Source: Megalopta genalis
Taxonomy: Eukaryota > Arthropoda > Insecta > Hymenoptera > Halictidae
Assembly: GCF_051020955.1 (NCBI RefSeq)
Contig: NW_027476304.1
Location: 124,001-188,000 of the forward strand
Direction: 5' to 3'
DNA: 64,000 nucleotides
Position numbers and translations under genes: made by a program. Of this stretch, positions 36,838-50,400 are shown piece by piece. Numbering within the stretch: position 1 is the first letter of the stretch; every line of letters starts with the position of its first letter. The notes below the pieces were generated by a model. The model was not told where the DNA came from and did no database searches. It saw only the letters and a list, made by a program, of their open reading frames with translations.

Positions 36838-37157
36838 ATTTGAAGCTAAATAATGTGTTTCGCGTGGGTTTGAAGCTAACTCGTTTGTTTCGCGTGCAGT
36901 TGAAGATAAATCGTGTATATCACAAGTATTTGAAGCTAAACCATTTGTTTCGCATCGATTCAAAGATAAGCCTTCTACTTCGCACTGATTTGAAGCTAAA
37001 TCATATGTATCGCATGGATTTGATGCTAACTCGTTTGTTTTCGCATGCAGTCCAAGCTAAATCATGTGTATTGCAAGTATTTGAAGCTAAACCATTTGTT
37101 TCGCATGGATTCAAAGATAAGCCTTCTACTTCGCACTGATTTGAAGCTAAATCATGT
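36838..37157 (+). repeat. Perfect 320-bp duplicate, copy 1 (offset exactly 1,500)
   Basis: About 320 bp are identical by eye to 38,338-38,657, displaced by exactly 1,500 bp (ten HORs). Both copies keep a rare 1-bp insertion (TTTGTTTTCGCATGC) and a TGTATTGCAAG variant. Sequence on each side differs sharply. Confidence 0.85.
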
Positions 37158-38068
37158 CTTTGGCTTGGATTTGAAGCTATCTCGATTGGTTCGCATGCAG
37201 TTGAAGCTAAATCATGTATATCACATGTATTTGAAGCTAAACCATTTGATTCGCATGGATTTGACGCTGAGCCTTCTACTTCGCATTGATTTGAACCTGA
37301 ATCATTTGTTCCGCACGAATTTGAAGCTAACTCGTTTGTTTCACATGCAGTTGAAGATAAATGATGTATATCAAAAGTATTTGAAGCTGAACTATTTGTT
37401 TCGCATGGATTTGAAGCTAAACCTTATACTTCGCATTGATTTGAAGCTAAATCTTGTCTTTCGCATGGATTTGAAGCTCACTCGGATGTTTCGCATGCAG
37501 TTGATGCTAACTCATGTATATGACAAGTACTTGAAGCTAAACATTTCTGATTAGCATGGGTTTGAAGCTAAGCCTTGTACTTCGCAACGATTTGAAGCTA
37601 AATCATGTGTTTCGCTTGGATTTGAATCAAACTCGTTTGTTTCGCATGCAGTTGAAGCTAAATCATGTATATTACAAATAGTTGAAGCTAATCCATTTGT
37701 TTCGCTTTGATTTGATGATAAGCCTTCAACTCCTCATTGATTTGAAGCTAAATAATGTTTCGCATGGGTTTGAAGCAAACTCGTTTGTTTCGCATGCAAT
37801 TGAAGCTGAATCTTGTATATTACAAGTAGTTGAAGCTAATCCACTTGTTTCGCATTGATTTGAAGCTATGCCTTCAACTTCGCATTGATTTGGAGCTAAA
37901 TCATGTTTTTCGCATGGATTTGATGCTAACTCGGTTGTTTCGCATGCAGTTGGTGCTAAATCATGTATATTACAAGTATTTGAAGGTAAACCATTTGTTT
38001 CGCATGGATTCGAAAATCAGCCTTCTACTTCGAATTGATTTGTAGCTAAATCATGTGTTTCTCATGGA

Positions 38069-38218
38069 TTTGAAGCTAACTTGTTTGTTTCGCATGCAGT
38101 TGCAGCTAAATCATGTATATCACAAGTATTTGAAGCTAATCCATTTGTTTCGCATGGATTCGAAGATAAGCCTTCCAATTCGCATTCATTTGAAGCTAAA
38201 TCATGTGTTTCGCAGGGA
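38069..38218 (+). repeat. Exemplar of the type 1 150-bp higher-order repeat
   Basis: Five successive monomers show the type 1 HOR. Here the order begins with the one ending GTTTCGCATGCA (38,069-38,098). Next is the diagnostic GTTGCAGCTAAATCATGTAT unit ending CACAAGTA (38,099-38,128). It is followed by the CCATTTG unit (38,129-38,158), the CGAAGATAAGCCTTC unit (38,159-38,188) and the TCATGTGTTTCGC unit (38,189-38,218). Type 1 differs from type 2 mainly in the fourth monomer (GCATGCA rather than CCTGCA) and the fifth (ATCATGTATATCAC rather than TATATCACTTATATCGC). Confidence 0.88.
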
Positions 38219-38337
38219 TTTGAAGCTAACTCGTTTGTCTCGCATGCAGTTGAAGCTATATCATGTATATCACAAGTATTTGAAGCTAAACTATTCGTTT
38301 CGCATGGATTTGAAACTAAGCCTTCCACATCGCATTG

Positions 38338-38657
38338 ATTTGAAGCTAAATAATGTGTTTCGCGTGGGTTTGAAGCTAACTCGTTTGTTTCGCGTGCAGT
38401 TGAAGATAAATCGTGTATATCACAAGTATTTGAAGCTAAACCATTTGTTTCGCATCGATTCAAAGATAAGCCTTCTACTTCGCACTGATTTGAAGCTAAA
38501 TCATATGTATCGCATGGATTTGATGCTAACTCGTTTGTTTTCGCATGCAGTCCAAGCTAAATCATGTGTATTGCAAGTATTTGAAGCTAAACCATTTGTT
38601 TCGCATGGATTCAAAGATAAGCCTTCTACTTCGCACTGATTTGAAGCTAAATCATGT
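38338..38657 (+). repeat. Perfect 320-bp duplicate, copy 2
   Basis: Partner of 36,838-37,157. To the right this copy continues with ATCATGTACTTCGC, while copy 1 continues with ATCATGTCTTTGGC. The exchange edge can therefore be placed within a few bases of 38,657. Confidence 0.85.
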
Positions 38658-39375
38658 ACTTCGCATGGATTTGAATCTAGCTCATTTGTTTTGCATGCAG
38701 TTGAAGCAAAGTCATGTATAAAACAAGTATTTGAAGCTAATCCATTTGTTTCGCGTGGATTTGAAGCTAAGCCTTGTACTTCGCATTGATTTGAAGCTAA
38801 ATCTTGTCTTTCGCATGGATTTGAAGCTCACTCGGATGTTTCGCATGCAGTTGAAGCTATATCACGTATATTACAAGTATTTGAAGCTAAACCATTTGTT
38901 TCGCGTGGATTCGAAAATCTGCCTTCTACTTCGCATTGATTTATAGCTAAATCATGTGTTTCGCATGGATTTGAAACTAACTCGTTTTTTTCGCATGCAG
39001 TTGAAGCTAAATCATGTATATCACAAGTATTTGAAGTTAAACCATTTCTTGCACATGCATTTGAAACCAAGCCTTCTACTTCGCATTGATTTGAAGCTGA
39101 ATAATGTGTTTCGCATGGGTTTGAAGCAAACTCGTTTGCTTCCCATGCAATTGAAGCTGAATCTTGTAAATCACAAGTATTTGAACCTAAACCATTTGTT
39201 TCGCATGGATTCGAAAATCAGCCTTCTACTTCGCATTGATTTGCAGCTAAATCATGTATTTCGCATGGATTTGAATCTAGCTCATTTGTTTTGCATGCAG
39301 TTGAAGCAATGTCATGTAAAAAACAAGTATTTGAAGCTAATCCATTTGTTTCGCATGGATTTGAAGCCAACTCGG

Positions 39376-40972
39376 TTGTTTCGCATGCAGTTGAATCTAA
39401 ATCATGTATATCACAAGTATTTGAAGCTAAACCATTTCCTTCGCATGCATTTGAAACTAAGCCTTCTACTTCGCATTGATTTGAAGCTAAATAATGTGTT
39501 TCGCATGGGTTTGAAGCTAACTCGTTTGTTTCGCATGCAGTAGAAGTTAAATCGTGTATATCACAAGTATTTGAAGCTAAACCATTTGTTTCGCATCGAT
39601 TCAAAGATAAACCTTCTACTTCGCACTGATTTGAAGCTAAATCATATGAATCGCATGGATTTCATGCTAACTCGTTTGTTTTCGCATGCAGTTCAAGCTA
39701 AATCATGTGTATTGCAAGTATTTGAAGCTAAACCATTTGTTTCGCATGGATTTGAAGCTAAGCCTTATACTTCTCATTGATTTGAAGCTAATTCTTGTCT
39801 TTCGCATGGATTTGAAGCTCACTCGGATGTTTCGCATGCAGTTGAAGCTATATCATGTATAATACAAGTATTTGAAGCTAAACCTTTCTGATTAGCATGG
39901 ATTTGAAGCTAAGCCTTCTACTTCGCATTGATTTGAATATAAACCATGTGTTTCGCGTGGGTTTGAAGCAAACTCGTTTGTTTCGCATGCAGTTGAAGCT
40001 AAATCTTGTAAATCACAAGTATTTGAACCTAAACCATTTGTTTCGCATGGATTCGAAAATCAGCCTTCAACTTCGCATTGATTTGAAGCTAAATAATGTG
40101 TTTCGCTTGGGTTTGAAGCAAACTCGTTTGTTTCGCATGCAGTTGAAGCTAAATCTTGAAAATCACAAGTATTTGAACCTAAACCATTTGTTTCGCATGG
40201 ATTCGAAAATCAGCCTTCTACTTCGCATTGATTTGAAGCTAAATCATGTATTTCGCATGGATTTGAATCTAGCTCATTTGTTTTGCATGCAGTTGAAGCA
40301 ATGTCATGTATAAAACAAGTATTTGAAGCTAATCCATTTGTTTCGCATGGATTTGAAGCAAAGCCTTCTACTTCGCATTGATTTTAAACTAAATCATGTG
40401 TTTCGCATGGATTTGATGCTAACTCGTTTGTTTCGCATGCAGTTGATGCTAAATCATGTATAAAACAAGTATTTGAAGCTAAACTATTCGTTTCGCATGG
40501 ATTTGAAACTAAGAATTCTACTTCGCATTCATTTGAAGCTAAATAATGTGTTTCGCATGGGTTTGAAGCAAACTCGTTTGTTTCGCATGCAGTTGAAGCT
40601 AAATCTTGTAAATCACAAGTATTTGAACCTAAACCATTTGTTTCGCATGGATTCGAAAATCAGCCTTCAACTTCGCATTTATTTGAAGCTAAATAAAGTG
40701 TTTCGCATGGGTTTGAAGCTAACTCGTTTGTTTCGCATGCAGTTGATGCTAAATCATGTATATCACAAGTACTTGAAGCTAAACATTTCTGATTAGCATG
40801 GATTTGAAGCTAAGCAATCTACTTCGAATTGATTTGAAGCTAAATCATGTGTTTCGCAAGGATTTGAAGCCAACTCGTTTGTTTCGCATGCAGTTGAAGC
40901 TAATTCATGTATAAAACAGGTATTTAAAGCTAAAGCATTTCTTTCTCATGGATTCGAAAATCAGCCTTCTAC
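39376..40972 (+). repeat. Copy 1 of a ~1.6-kb segmental duplication (offset 3,246-3,247)
   Basis: The block matches 42,622-44,219. The offset rises by one because of a 1-bp insertion near 43,184 (GAAAAATAAACC, versus GAATATAAACC at 39,946). About five differences were noticed in 1.6 kb. The copies diverge at CTTCGGATTGATTCG versus CTTTGCATTGATATG. Confidence 0.83.
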
Positions 40973-42621
40973 TTCGGATTGATTCGTAGCTAAATCATGT
41001 GTTTCGCATGGATTTGAATCTAGCTCATTTGTTTTGCATGCAGTTGAAGCAATGTCATGTAAAAAACAAGTATTTGAAGCTAATCCATTTGTTTCGCATG
41101 GGTTTGAAGCAAACTCGTTTGTTTCGCATGCAGTTGAAGCTAAATATTGTAAATCGCGAGTATTTGAACCTAAACCATTTGTTTCGCATGGATTCGAAAA
41201 TCAGCCTTCTACTTCGCATTGATTTGAAGCTAAATCATGTGTTTCGCTTGTATTTGAATCTAACTCGTTTGTTTCGCATGCAGTTGAAGTTTAATCATGT
41301 ATATTACAAGTAGTTGAAGCTAATCCACTTGTTTCGCATTGATTTGAAGCTATGCCTTCAACTTCGCATTGATTTGGAGCTAATTAATGTGTTTCGCATC
41401 GGTTTGAAGCTAACTCGTTTGTTTCGTATGCAGTTGATGCAAAATATTGTATATCACAAGTACTTGAAGCTAAACCTTTCTGATTAGCATGGATTTGAAG
41501 CTAAGCTTTCTACTTCGCATTGATTTGATGCTAAATCATGTGTTTCGCTTGGATTTGAATCTAACTCGTTTGTTTCGCATGCAGTTGGAGCTAAATCATG
41601 TATATCACAAGCATTTGAAGCTAAACCTTTCTGATTCGTCTGGTTTCGAAAATAAGCCTTCTACTTCCCATTGATTTGCAGCTAAATCATGTATTTCGCA
41701 TTTATTTGAATCTAGCTCAATTGTTTTGCATGCAGTTGAAGCAAAGTCATGTATAAAACAAGTATTTGAAGCTAATCCATTTGTTTCGCATGGATTTGAA
41801 GCTAAGCCTTCTACTTCGCATTGATTTGAAGCTAACTCTTGTCTTTCGCATGGATTTGAAGCTCACTCGGATGTTTCGCATGCAGTTGATGCTATATCAT
41901 GTATATTACAAGTATTTGAAGCTAAACCATTTGTTTCGCGGGGATTCGAAAATCTGCCTTCTACTACGCATTGATTTATAGCTAAATCATGTGTTTCGCA
42001 TGGATTTGAAACTAACTCGTTTTTTTCGCATGCAGTTGAAGATAAATCATGTATATCACAAGTATTTGAAGTTAAACCATTTCTTTCACATGCATTTGAA
42101 ACCAAGCCTTCTACTTCGCATTGATTTGAAGTTAAATAATGTGTTTCGCGTGGGTTTGAATCTAACTCGATTGTTTCGCATGCAGTTGATGCTAACTCGT
42201 GTAAATGACAAGTACTTGAAGCTAAACATTTCTGATTAGCATGGGTTTGAAGCTAAGCCTTGTACTTCGCAATGATTTGAAGCTAAATCATGTGTTTCGC
42301 TTGGATTTGAAACAAACTCGTTTGTTTCGCATGCAGTTGAAGCTAAATCATGTATATTACAAGTAGTTGAAGCTAATCCATTTGTTTCGCTTTGATTTGA
42401 TGATAAGCCTTCAACTCCTCATTGATTTGAAGCTAAATAATGTGTTTCGCAAGGATTTGAAGCCAACTCGTTTGTTTCGCATGCAGTTGAAGCTATATCA
42501 TGTATATTACAAGTATTTGAAGCTAAACCATTTGTTTCGCTTGGATTAGAAGATGTGCCTTCAACTTCGCATTGATTTGAAGCTAAATAATGTGTTTCAC
42601 ATGGGTTTGAAGCTAACTCGT

Positions 42622-44219
42622 TTGTTTCGCATGCAGTTGAATCTAAATCATGTATATCACAAGTATTTGAAGCTAAACCATTTCCTTCGCATGCATTTGA
42701 AACTAAGCCTTCTACTTCGCATTGATTTGAAGCTAAATAATGTGTTTCGCATGGGTTTGAAGCTAACTCGTTTGTTTCGCATGCAGTAGAAGTTAAATCG
42801 TGTATATCACAAGTATTTGAAGCTAAACCATTTGTTTCGCATCGATTCAAAGATAAACCTTCTACTTCGCACTGATTTGAAGCTAAATCATATGTATCGC
42901 ATGGATTTCATGCTAACTCGTTTGTTTTCGCATGCTGTTCAAGCTAAATCATGTGTATTGCAAGTATTTGAAGCTAAACCATTTGTTTCGCATGGATTTG
43001 AAGCTAAGCCTTATACTTCTCATTGATTTGAAGCTAATTCTTGTCTTTCGCATGGATTTGAAGCTCACTCGGATGTTTCGCATGCAGTTGAAGCTATATC
43101 ATGTATAATACAAGTATTTGAAGCTAAACCTTTCTGATTAGCATGGATTTGAAGCTAAGCCTTCTACTTCGCATTGATTTGAAAAATAAACCATGTGTTT
43201 CGCGTGGGTTTGAAGCAAACTCGTTTGTTTCGCATGCAGTTGAAGCTAAATCTTGTAAATCACAAGTATTTGAACCTAAACCATTTGTTTCGCATGGATT
43301 CGAAAATCAGCCTTCAACTTCGCATTGATTTGAAGCTAAATAATGTGTTTCGCTTGGGTTTGAAGCAAACTCGTTTGTTTCGCATGCAGTTGAAGCTAAA
43401 TCTTGAAAATCACAAGTATTTGAACCTAAACCATTTGTTTCGCATGGATTCGAAAATCAGCCTTCTACTTCGCATTGATTTGAAGCTAAATCATGTATTT
43501 CGCATGGATTTGAATCTAGCTCATTTGTTTTGCATGCAGTTGAAGCAATGTCATGTATAAAACAAGTATTTGAAGCTAATCCATTTGTTTCGCATGGATT
43601 TGAAGCAAAGCCTTCTACTTCGCATTGATTTTAAACTAAATCATGTGTTTCGCATGGATTTGATGCTAACTCGTTTGTTTCGCATGCAGTTGATGCTAAA
43701 TCATGTATAAAACAAGTATTTGAAGCAAAACTATTCGTTTCGCATGGATTTGAAACTAAGAATTCTACTTCGCATTCATTTGAAGCTAAATAATGTGTTT
43801 CGCATGGGTTTGAAGCAAACTCGTTTGTTTCGCATGCAGTTGAAGCTAAATCTTGTAAATCACAAGTATTTGAACCTAAACCATTTGTTTCGCATGGATT
43901 CGAAAATCAGCCTTCAACTTCGCATTTATTTGAAGCTAAATAAAGTGTTTCGCATGGGTTTGAAGCTAACTCGTTTGTTTCGCATGCAGTTGATGCTAAA
44001 TCATGTATATCACAAGTACTTGAAGCTAAACATTTCTGATTAGCATGGATTTGAAGCTAAGCAATCTACTTCGAATTGATTTGAAGCTAAATCATGTGTT
44101 TCGCAAGGATTTGAAGCCAACTCGTTTGTTTCGCATGCAGTTGAAGCTAATTCATGTATAAAACAGGTATTTAAAGCTAAAGCATTTCTTTCTCATGGAT
44201 TCGAAAATCAGCCTTCTAC
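42622..44219 (+). repeat. Copy 2 of the ~1.6-kb segmental duplication
   Basis: Partner of 39,376-40,972. It lies between segments that are themselves copies of other parts of the 1b block, so the region 38.6-45.3 kb is built of overlapping duplicates. Confidence 0.83.
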
Positions 44220-46104
44220 TTTGCATTGATATGTAGCTAAATCATGAGTTTCGCATGGATTTAAATCTAGCTCATTTGTTTTGCATGCAGTTGAAGCAAA
44301 GTCATGTATAAAACAAGTATTTCAAGCTAATCCATTTGTTTCGCATGGATTTGAAGATAAGCCTTCTACTTCGCATTTATTTGAAGATAAATCATGTGTT
44401 ACGCATGGATTTGATGCTAACTCGATTGTTTCGCATGCAGTTGAAGCTAAATCATGTATATTACCAGTATTTGAAGCTAATCCATTTGTTTCGCATGGAT
44501 TCAAAGATAAGCCTTCTACTTCGCACTGATTTGAAGCTAAATCATGTGTATCGCATGGATTTGATGCTAACTGGTTTGTTTCGCATGCAGTTGCAGCTAA
44601 ATCATGTATATTACAAGTATATGAAGCTAAACCATTTATTTCGCATGGATTCGAAAATCAGCCTTCTACTTCGGATTGATTCGTAGCTAAATCATGTGCT
44701 TCGCATGGATTTGAATCTAGCTCATTTGTTTTGCATGCAGTTGAAGCAATGTCATGTAAAAAACAAGTATTTGAAGCTAATCCATTTGTTTCGCATGGGT
44801 TTGAAGCAAACTCGTTTGTTTCGCATGCAGTTGAAGCTAAATATTGTAAATCGCGAGTATTTGAACCTAAACCATTTGTTTCGCATGGATTCGAAAATCA
44901 GCCTTGAACTTCGCATTTATTTGAAGCTAAATAATGTGTTTCGCATGGGTTTGAAGCTAACTCATTTGTTTCGCATGCAGTTGTTGCAAAATCATGTATA
45001 TCACAAGTACTTGAAGATAAACCTTTCTGATTAGCATGGGTTTGAAGCTAAGCCTTGTACTTCGCAATGATTTGAAGCTAAATCATGTGTTTCGCTTGGA
45101 TTTGAAACAAACTCGTTTGTTTCGCATGCAGTTGAAGCTAAATCATGTATATTACAAGTAGTTGAAGCTAATCCATTTGTTTCGCTTTGATTTGATGATA
45201 AGCCTTCAACTCCTCATTGATTTGAAGCTAAATAATGTGTTTCGCATTGGTTTGAAGCCAACTCGTTTGTTTCGCATGCAATTGAAGCTGAATCTTGTAA
45301 ATCACAAGTAATTGAACCTAAACCATTTGTTTCGCATGGATTCGAAAATCAGCCTTCTACTTCGCATTGATTTGAAGCTAAATCATGTATTTCGCATGGA
45401 TTTGAATCTAGCTCATTTGTTTTGCATGCAGTTGAAGCAATGTCATCTAAAAAACAAGTATTTGAAGCTAATCCATTTGTTTCGCATGGATTTGATGCTA
45501 ACTCGGTTGTTTCGCATGCAGTTGAAGCTGTATCATGTATATTACAAGTATTTGAAGCTAAACCATTTGTTTCGCATGCATTCGAAAATCAGCCTTCTAC
45601 TTCGCATTGAGTTATAGCTAAATCATGTGTTTCGCATGGATTTGAAGCTAACTCGTTTGTTTCGCATGCAGTTGCAGCTAAATCATGTATATTACAAGTA
45701 TATGAAGCTAAACCATTTATTTCGCATGGATTCGAAAATCAGCCTTCTACTTCCGATTGATTCGTAGCTAAATCATGTGTTTCGCATGGATTTGAAGCTA
45801 ACTCGTTCGTTTCGCATGCAGTTGAAGCTAAATCATGTATCTTACAAGTAGTTGAAGCTAATCCATTTGTTTCGCATTGATTTGAAGCTATGCCTTCAAC
45901 TACGCATTGATTTGAATCTAAATAATGTGTTTCGTTTGGATTTGAATCTAACTCGTTTGTTTCGCATGCAGTTGAATCTAAATCATGTATAAAACAATTA
46001 TTAGAAGCTAAGCTATACGTTTCGCATGGATTTGAACTGAACCTTCTACTTCGCATTGATTTGACGCTAAATCTTGTCTTTCGCTTGGATTTGAAGCTAA
46101 CTCG

Positions 46105-46130
46105 GTTGTTTCGTCATGCAGTTGAAGCTG
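46105..46130 (+). other. Chimeric junction from type 1b to type 2 array
   Basis: The monomer here reads TTTCGTCATGCAG. This combines the type 2 form TTTCGTCTGCA with the type 1 form TTTCGCATGCAG and is two bases longer than usual. Type 1b array lies to the left and type 2 (TATCACTTACATCCCAAGTG and similar) begins within about 150 bp to the right. It looks like a recombination seam between the two HOR families. Confidence 0.65.
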
Positions 46131-47442
46131 TATCATGTATATTACAAGTATTTGAATCTAAAGCATTTGTTTCGCATGGATTTGATGCTGAGCCTTCTAC
46201 TTCGTATCGATTTGAAGTTAAATGATATGTATCGCATGGATTTTGAAGCTAACTCGTTTGATTCGTCAGCATTTGTAGCTATATCACTTACATCCCAAGT
46301 GTTTGAAGCTAGATCATTTGTTTCGCATGGATTTGAATCTAAACCTTCTACATCGCATTGATTTGAAGCTGAATCATGTGATTCGCTTGGATTTGAAACT
46401 AACTCGTTTGATTCGGCTGCATTTGAAGCTATATCACTTATATCCCAATTGTTTGAAGTTAAATCATTTGTTTCGCATAGATTTGAATGTAAACCATCTA
46501 CATCGCATTGCTTTGAAGCTAAGCCTTCTACTTCGCATCGATTTGAAGCTTAATCATGTGTTTTGCATGGATTTGAAGCTAACTCGTTAGTTTCGTCTGC
46601 AGTTGAAGCTATATCACTTATATCGCAAGTATCTGAACCTAAATCATTTGATTCGCATGAATTTGATGCTAAGCCTTCTACTTCGTATAGATTTGAAGTT
46701 AAATGATATGTATCGCATGGATTTTGAAGCTAACTATTTTGATTCGTCTGCATTTGAAGCTATAACACTTATATCCCAAGTGTTTGAAGCCAAATCATTT
46801 GTTTCGCATGGAGTTGAAGCTAAACCTTCTACATCGCATTGATTTGAACCAAATCATGTGTTTCGCTTGGATTTGAAGCTAAACCTTCTGCATCGCATTG
46901 ATTTGAAGCTAAATAATGTGTTTTGCATGGATTTGAAGCTACACCTTCTGCATCGCATTGATTTGAAGCAAAATCATGTGTTTTGCATGGATTTGATGCT
47001 AACTCGTTTGCTTCCCCTGCATTTGAAGCTATATCAGTTATATCGCAAGTATCTGATGCTAAATCATTTATTTTGCATGGAATTGAAGATAAATCTTCTA
47101 CATCGCATTGATATCCAGCTTGATCATGTGTTTCGCATGGATTTGATGCTAACTCGTTTGTTTCCCCTGCATTTGAAGCTATATCACATATATCGCATGT
47201 ATCTGATGCTAAATCATTTGTTCCGCATGGATTTGAAGCTAAGCCTTCTAGTTCGCATTGATTTGAAGCTAAATCAGTTGTTTCGCATAGATTTCGAGCA
47301 AACTCGTTGGTTTCTCCAGCATTTGAAACTATATCACTTATATCGCAAGTATCTGATCATAAATCATTTGTTTCGGATGGCTTTGAAGTTAAGCCTTCAA
47401 CTTCGCATTGAATTGATGCTAAATCATGTCTTTCGCATGGAT
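46131..47442 (+). repeat. Type 2 HOR block
   Basis: This is type 2 array with no gene. It includes a 1-bp-short monomer near 46,850 (TTTGAACCAAATC) and two CATGGATTTTGAAGC insertions (about 46,241 and 46,722). Monomers with AGATTTCGAGCAAACTCG appear from about 47,290 and become common to the right. Confidence 0.78.
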
Positions 47443-50400
47443 TTGAAGCTAACTCGTTAGTTTCGCCTGAATTTGCAGCTATATCACTTATATCGCAAGT
47501 ATCTGAACCTAAATCATTTGTTCCGCGTGGATTTCTAGCTAAGCCTTTCACTTCGCATTGATTTGAAGCTAAATGATGTGCCTCGCATGGATTTGAAGCT
47601 CACTCGGTTGTTTCGGCTGCATTTGAAGCTATATCACATATATCGCAAGTATCTGATGCTAAATCATTTGTTCCGCATGGATTTGATGCTAAGCCTTCTA
47701 CTTCGCATTGATTTGAAGCTAAATCAGTTGTTTCGCATAGATTTCGAGCAAACTCGTTGGTTTCTCCAGCATTTGAAGCTATATCACTTATATCGCAAGT
47801 ATCTGATCATAAATCATTTGTTTCGGATGGCTTTGAAGCTAAGCCTTCAACTTCGCATTGAATTGAAGCTAAATCATGTGTTTCGCATGGATTTGAAGCT
47901 AACTCGTTAGTTTCGCCTGAATTTGTAACTAGATCATGTTTCTCACAAGTATCAAAAGGTAAGCCATTTGTTTCCTTAGAATATGTAGCTAAACCATGTG
48001 TATCGCATGAATTTCAAGCTAAATCATGTGTTTCGCATGGATTTGATGCTAACTCGTTTGTTTCGCCTGCATTTGTAGCTATATCACATATATCGCAAGT
48101 ATCTGAAGCTAAATCATTTGTGTCGCATGGATTTGAAGCTAAACATTCTACATCGCATTGATTCGAAGCTAAATCATGTGTTTCGTTTGGACTTGTAGCT
48201 AACTCGTTTGTTTAGTCTGCATTTGAAGCTATATCACTTATATCGCAAGTATCTGAAGCTAAATCATTTGTGTCGCATGGATTTGAAGCTAAACCTACTA
48301 CATCGCATTGATTTAAAGCTTAAACATGTGTTTTGCATGGATTTGATGCTAACTCGTTTGCTTCCCCTGCATTTGAAGCTATATCAGTTATATCGCAAGT
48401 ATCTGATGCTAAATCATTTATTTTGCATGGATTTGAAGATAAATCTTCTACATCGTATTGATATCCAGCTTAATCATTTGTTTCGCATGGATTTGAAGCT
48501 AACTCGTTAGTTTCGCCTGAATTTGCAGCTATATTACTTATATCGCAAGTATCTGAACCTAAATCATTCGTTTCGCATGGATTTGAAGCTAAGCCTTCTG
48601 CTTCCTATCGATTTGAAGCTAAATGATATGTATCGCATGGATTTCCAAGCTAACTCGATAGATTCGTCTGCATTTTAAGCAATATCACTTATATCGCAAG
48701 TGTTTGAATGTAACTCATTTATTTCGCATGGATTTGAAGCTAAGCCTTCCAATTAGCATTGATTTGAAGCTAAATCATGTGTTTCGCTTGGATTTAAAGC
48801 TAAGCCTTCTACTTCGCATTGATTTGCTGCTAAATCATGTGTTTCGGATGGATTTGAAGCTAACTCGTTTGTTTCGCATGCAGTTGAAGCTAAGTCATCT
48901 ATATCACAAGTATTTGAATCTAAACATTTTGTTTCGCATGGATTTGAAGTTAAGCCTTCAACTTCGCATTGATTTGAAGCTAAATCATGTGCTTCGCATG
49001 GATTTGAATCTAACTCGTTTGTTTCGCCTACATTTGAAGCTAGATCATGTTTATCACAAGTATCAAAAGGTAAGCCAATTGTTTCGTTAGAATATGTAGC
49101 TAAACCATGTGTTTCGCATGAATTTGAAGCTAAATCATGTGTTTAGCATGGATTTGATGCTAACTCGTTTGTTTCCCCTGCATTTGAAGCTATATCACTT
49201 ATATTCGCAAGCATTTGAAGCTAAGCCTTCTACTTCGCATTTGTTTGAAGCTAAATCATGTTTTTTTGGCTTGGATTTGCAGCTAACACGTTTGTTTCGC
49301 TTGCAGTTGAAGCTAAATCATGTATATCACAAGTTTTTGAAGCTAATCCACTCGATTCGCATGAACTTGCAGCTAAGCCTTCTACTTCGCATTGATTTGA
49401 AGCAAAACCATATGTTTAGCATGGATTTGAAGCTAACTCGTTTGTTTCGCATGCAGTTTAAGCTATATCACCTATATCCCAAGTGTTTGAAGCTCAAGCA
49501 TTCGTTTGGCATAGATTTGAAGCTAAACCTTCTAAATCGTATTGATTCGAAGCTAAATCATCTCATTCGCTTGGATATGAAGCTAACTCGTTTGTTTCGT
49601 CTGCATTTGAAGCTATATCACTCACATCGCAAGTATCTAATTCTAAATCATTGGTTTCGCATGGATTTGAAGCTAAACCTACTACATCGCATTGATTTGC
49701 TGCTAAATCATGTGTTTCGCTTGGATATGAAGCTACCTCGTTTGTTTGGTCTGAATTTGAAGCTATATCACTTATATCGCAAGTATCTGAACCTAAATCA
49801 TTTGTTCCGCATGGATTTCTAGCTAAGCCTTTCACTTCGCATTGATTTGAAGCTAAATGATGTGCCTCGCATGGATTTGAAGCCCACTCGGTTGTTTCGG
49901 CTGCATTTGAAGCTATATCACATATATCGCATGTATCTGATGCTAAATCATTTGTACCGCATGGATTTGAAGCTAAGCCTTCTAGTTCGCATTGATTTGA
50001 AGCTAAATCAGTTGTTTCGCATAGATTTCGAGCAAACTCGTTGGTTTCTCCAGTATTTGAAACTATATCACTTATATCGCAAGTATCTGATCATAAATCA
50101 TTTGTTTCGGATGGCTTTGAAGTTAAGCCTTCAACTTCGTATTGAATTGAAGCTAAATCATGTGTTTCGCATGGATTTGAAGCTAACTCGTTAGTTTCGC
50201 CTGAATTTGCAGCTATATCACTTATATCGCAAGTATCTGAACCTAAATCATATGTTCCGCATGGATTTCTAGCTAAGCCTTTCACTTCGCATTGATTTGA
50301 AGCTAAATGATGTGCCTCGCATGGATTTGAAGCCCACTCGGTTGTTTCGGCTGCATTTGAAGCTATATCACATATATCGCAAGTATCTGATGCTAAATCA

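Larger units (their letters stand above)
27862..36840 (+). repeat. Type 1a HOR block
   Basis: This long type 1 block has its own markers. They are TCATGTCTTTGGCTTGG with AGCTATCTCGTTTGG, monomers ending CGCATGAATATTAAGC, GTGTCATGTGCAGTGG, and 1-bp-short monomers such as TTTCATCGCATGG. A segment near 27,906-28,145 recurs at about 31,022-31,261 (offset 3,116). No gene or unique sequence is visible. Length irregularities include a 3-bp loss near 28,457 (TTTGCCAAATC) and a 1-bp loss near 33,582 (GTTGAACTAAATC). Confidence 0.82.
36841..46110 (+). repeat. Type 1b HOR block
   Basis: This is a type 1 block with markers distinct from 1a: CATGGGTTTGAAGC, GATTCGAAAATCAGCC, ATCTAGCTCATTTG with TTTTGCATGCAG, and CTGATTAGCATGG. 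Internal copies besides those listed separately are 38,640-39,100 with 41,675-42,135 (offset 3,035) and about 40,960-41,200 with 44,657-44,897 (offset 3,697). No gene is visible. Confidence 0.82.
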
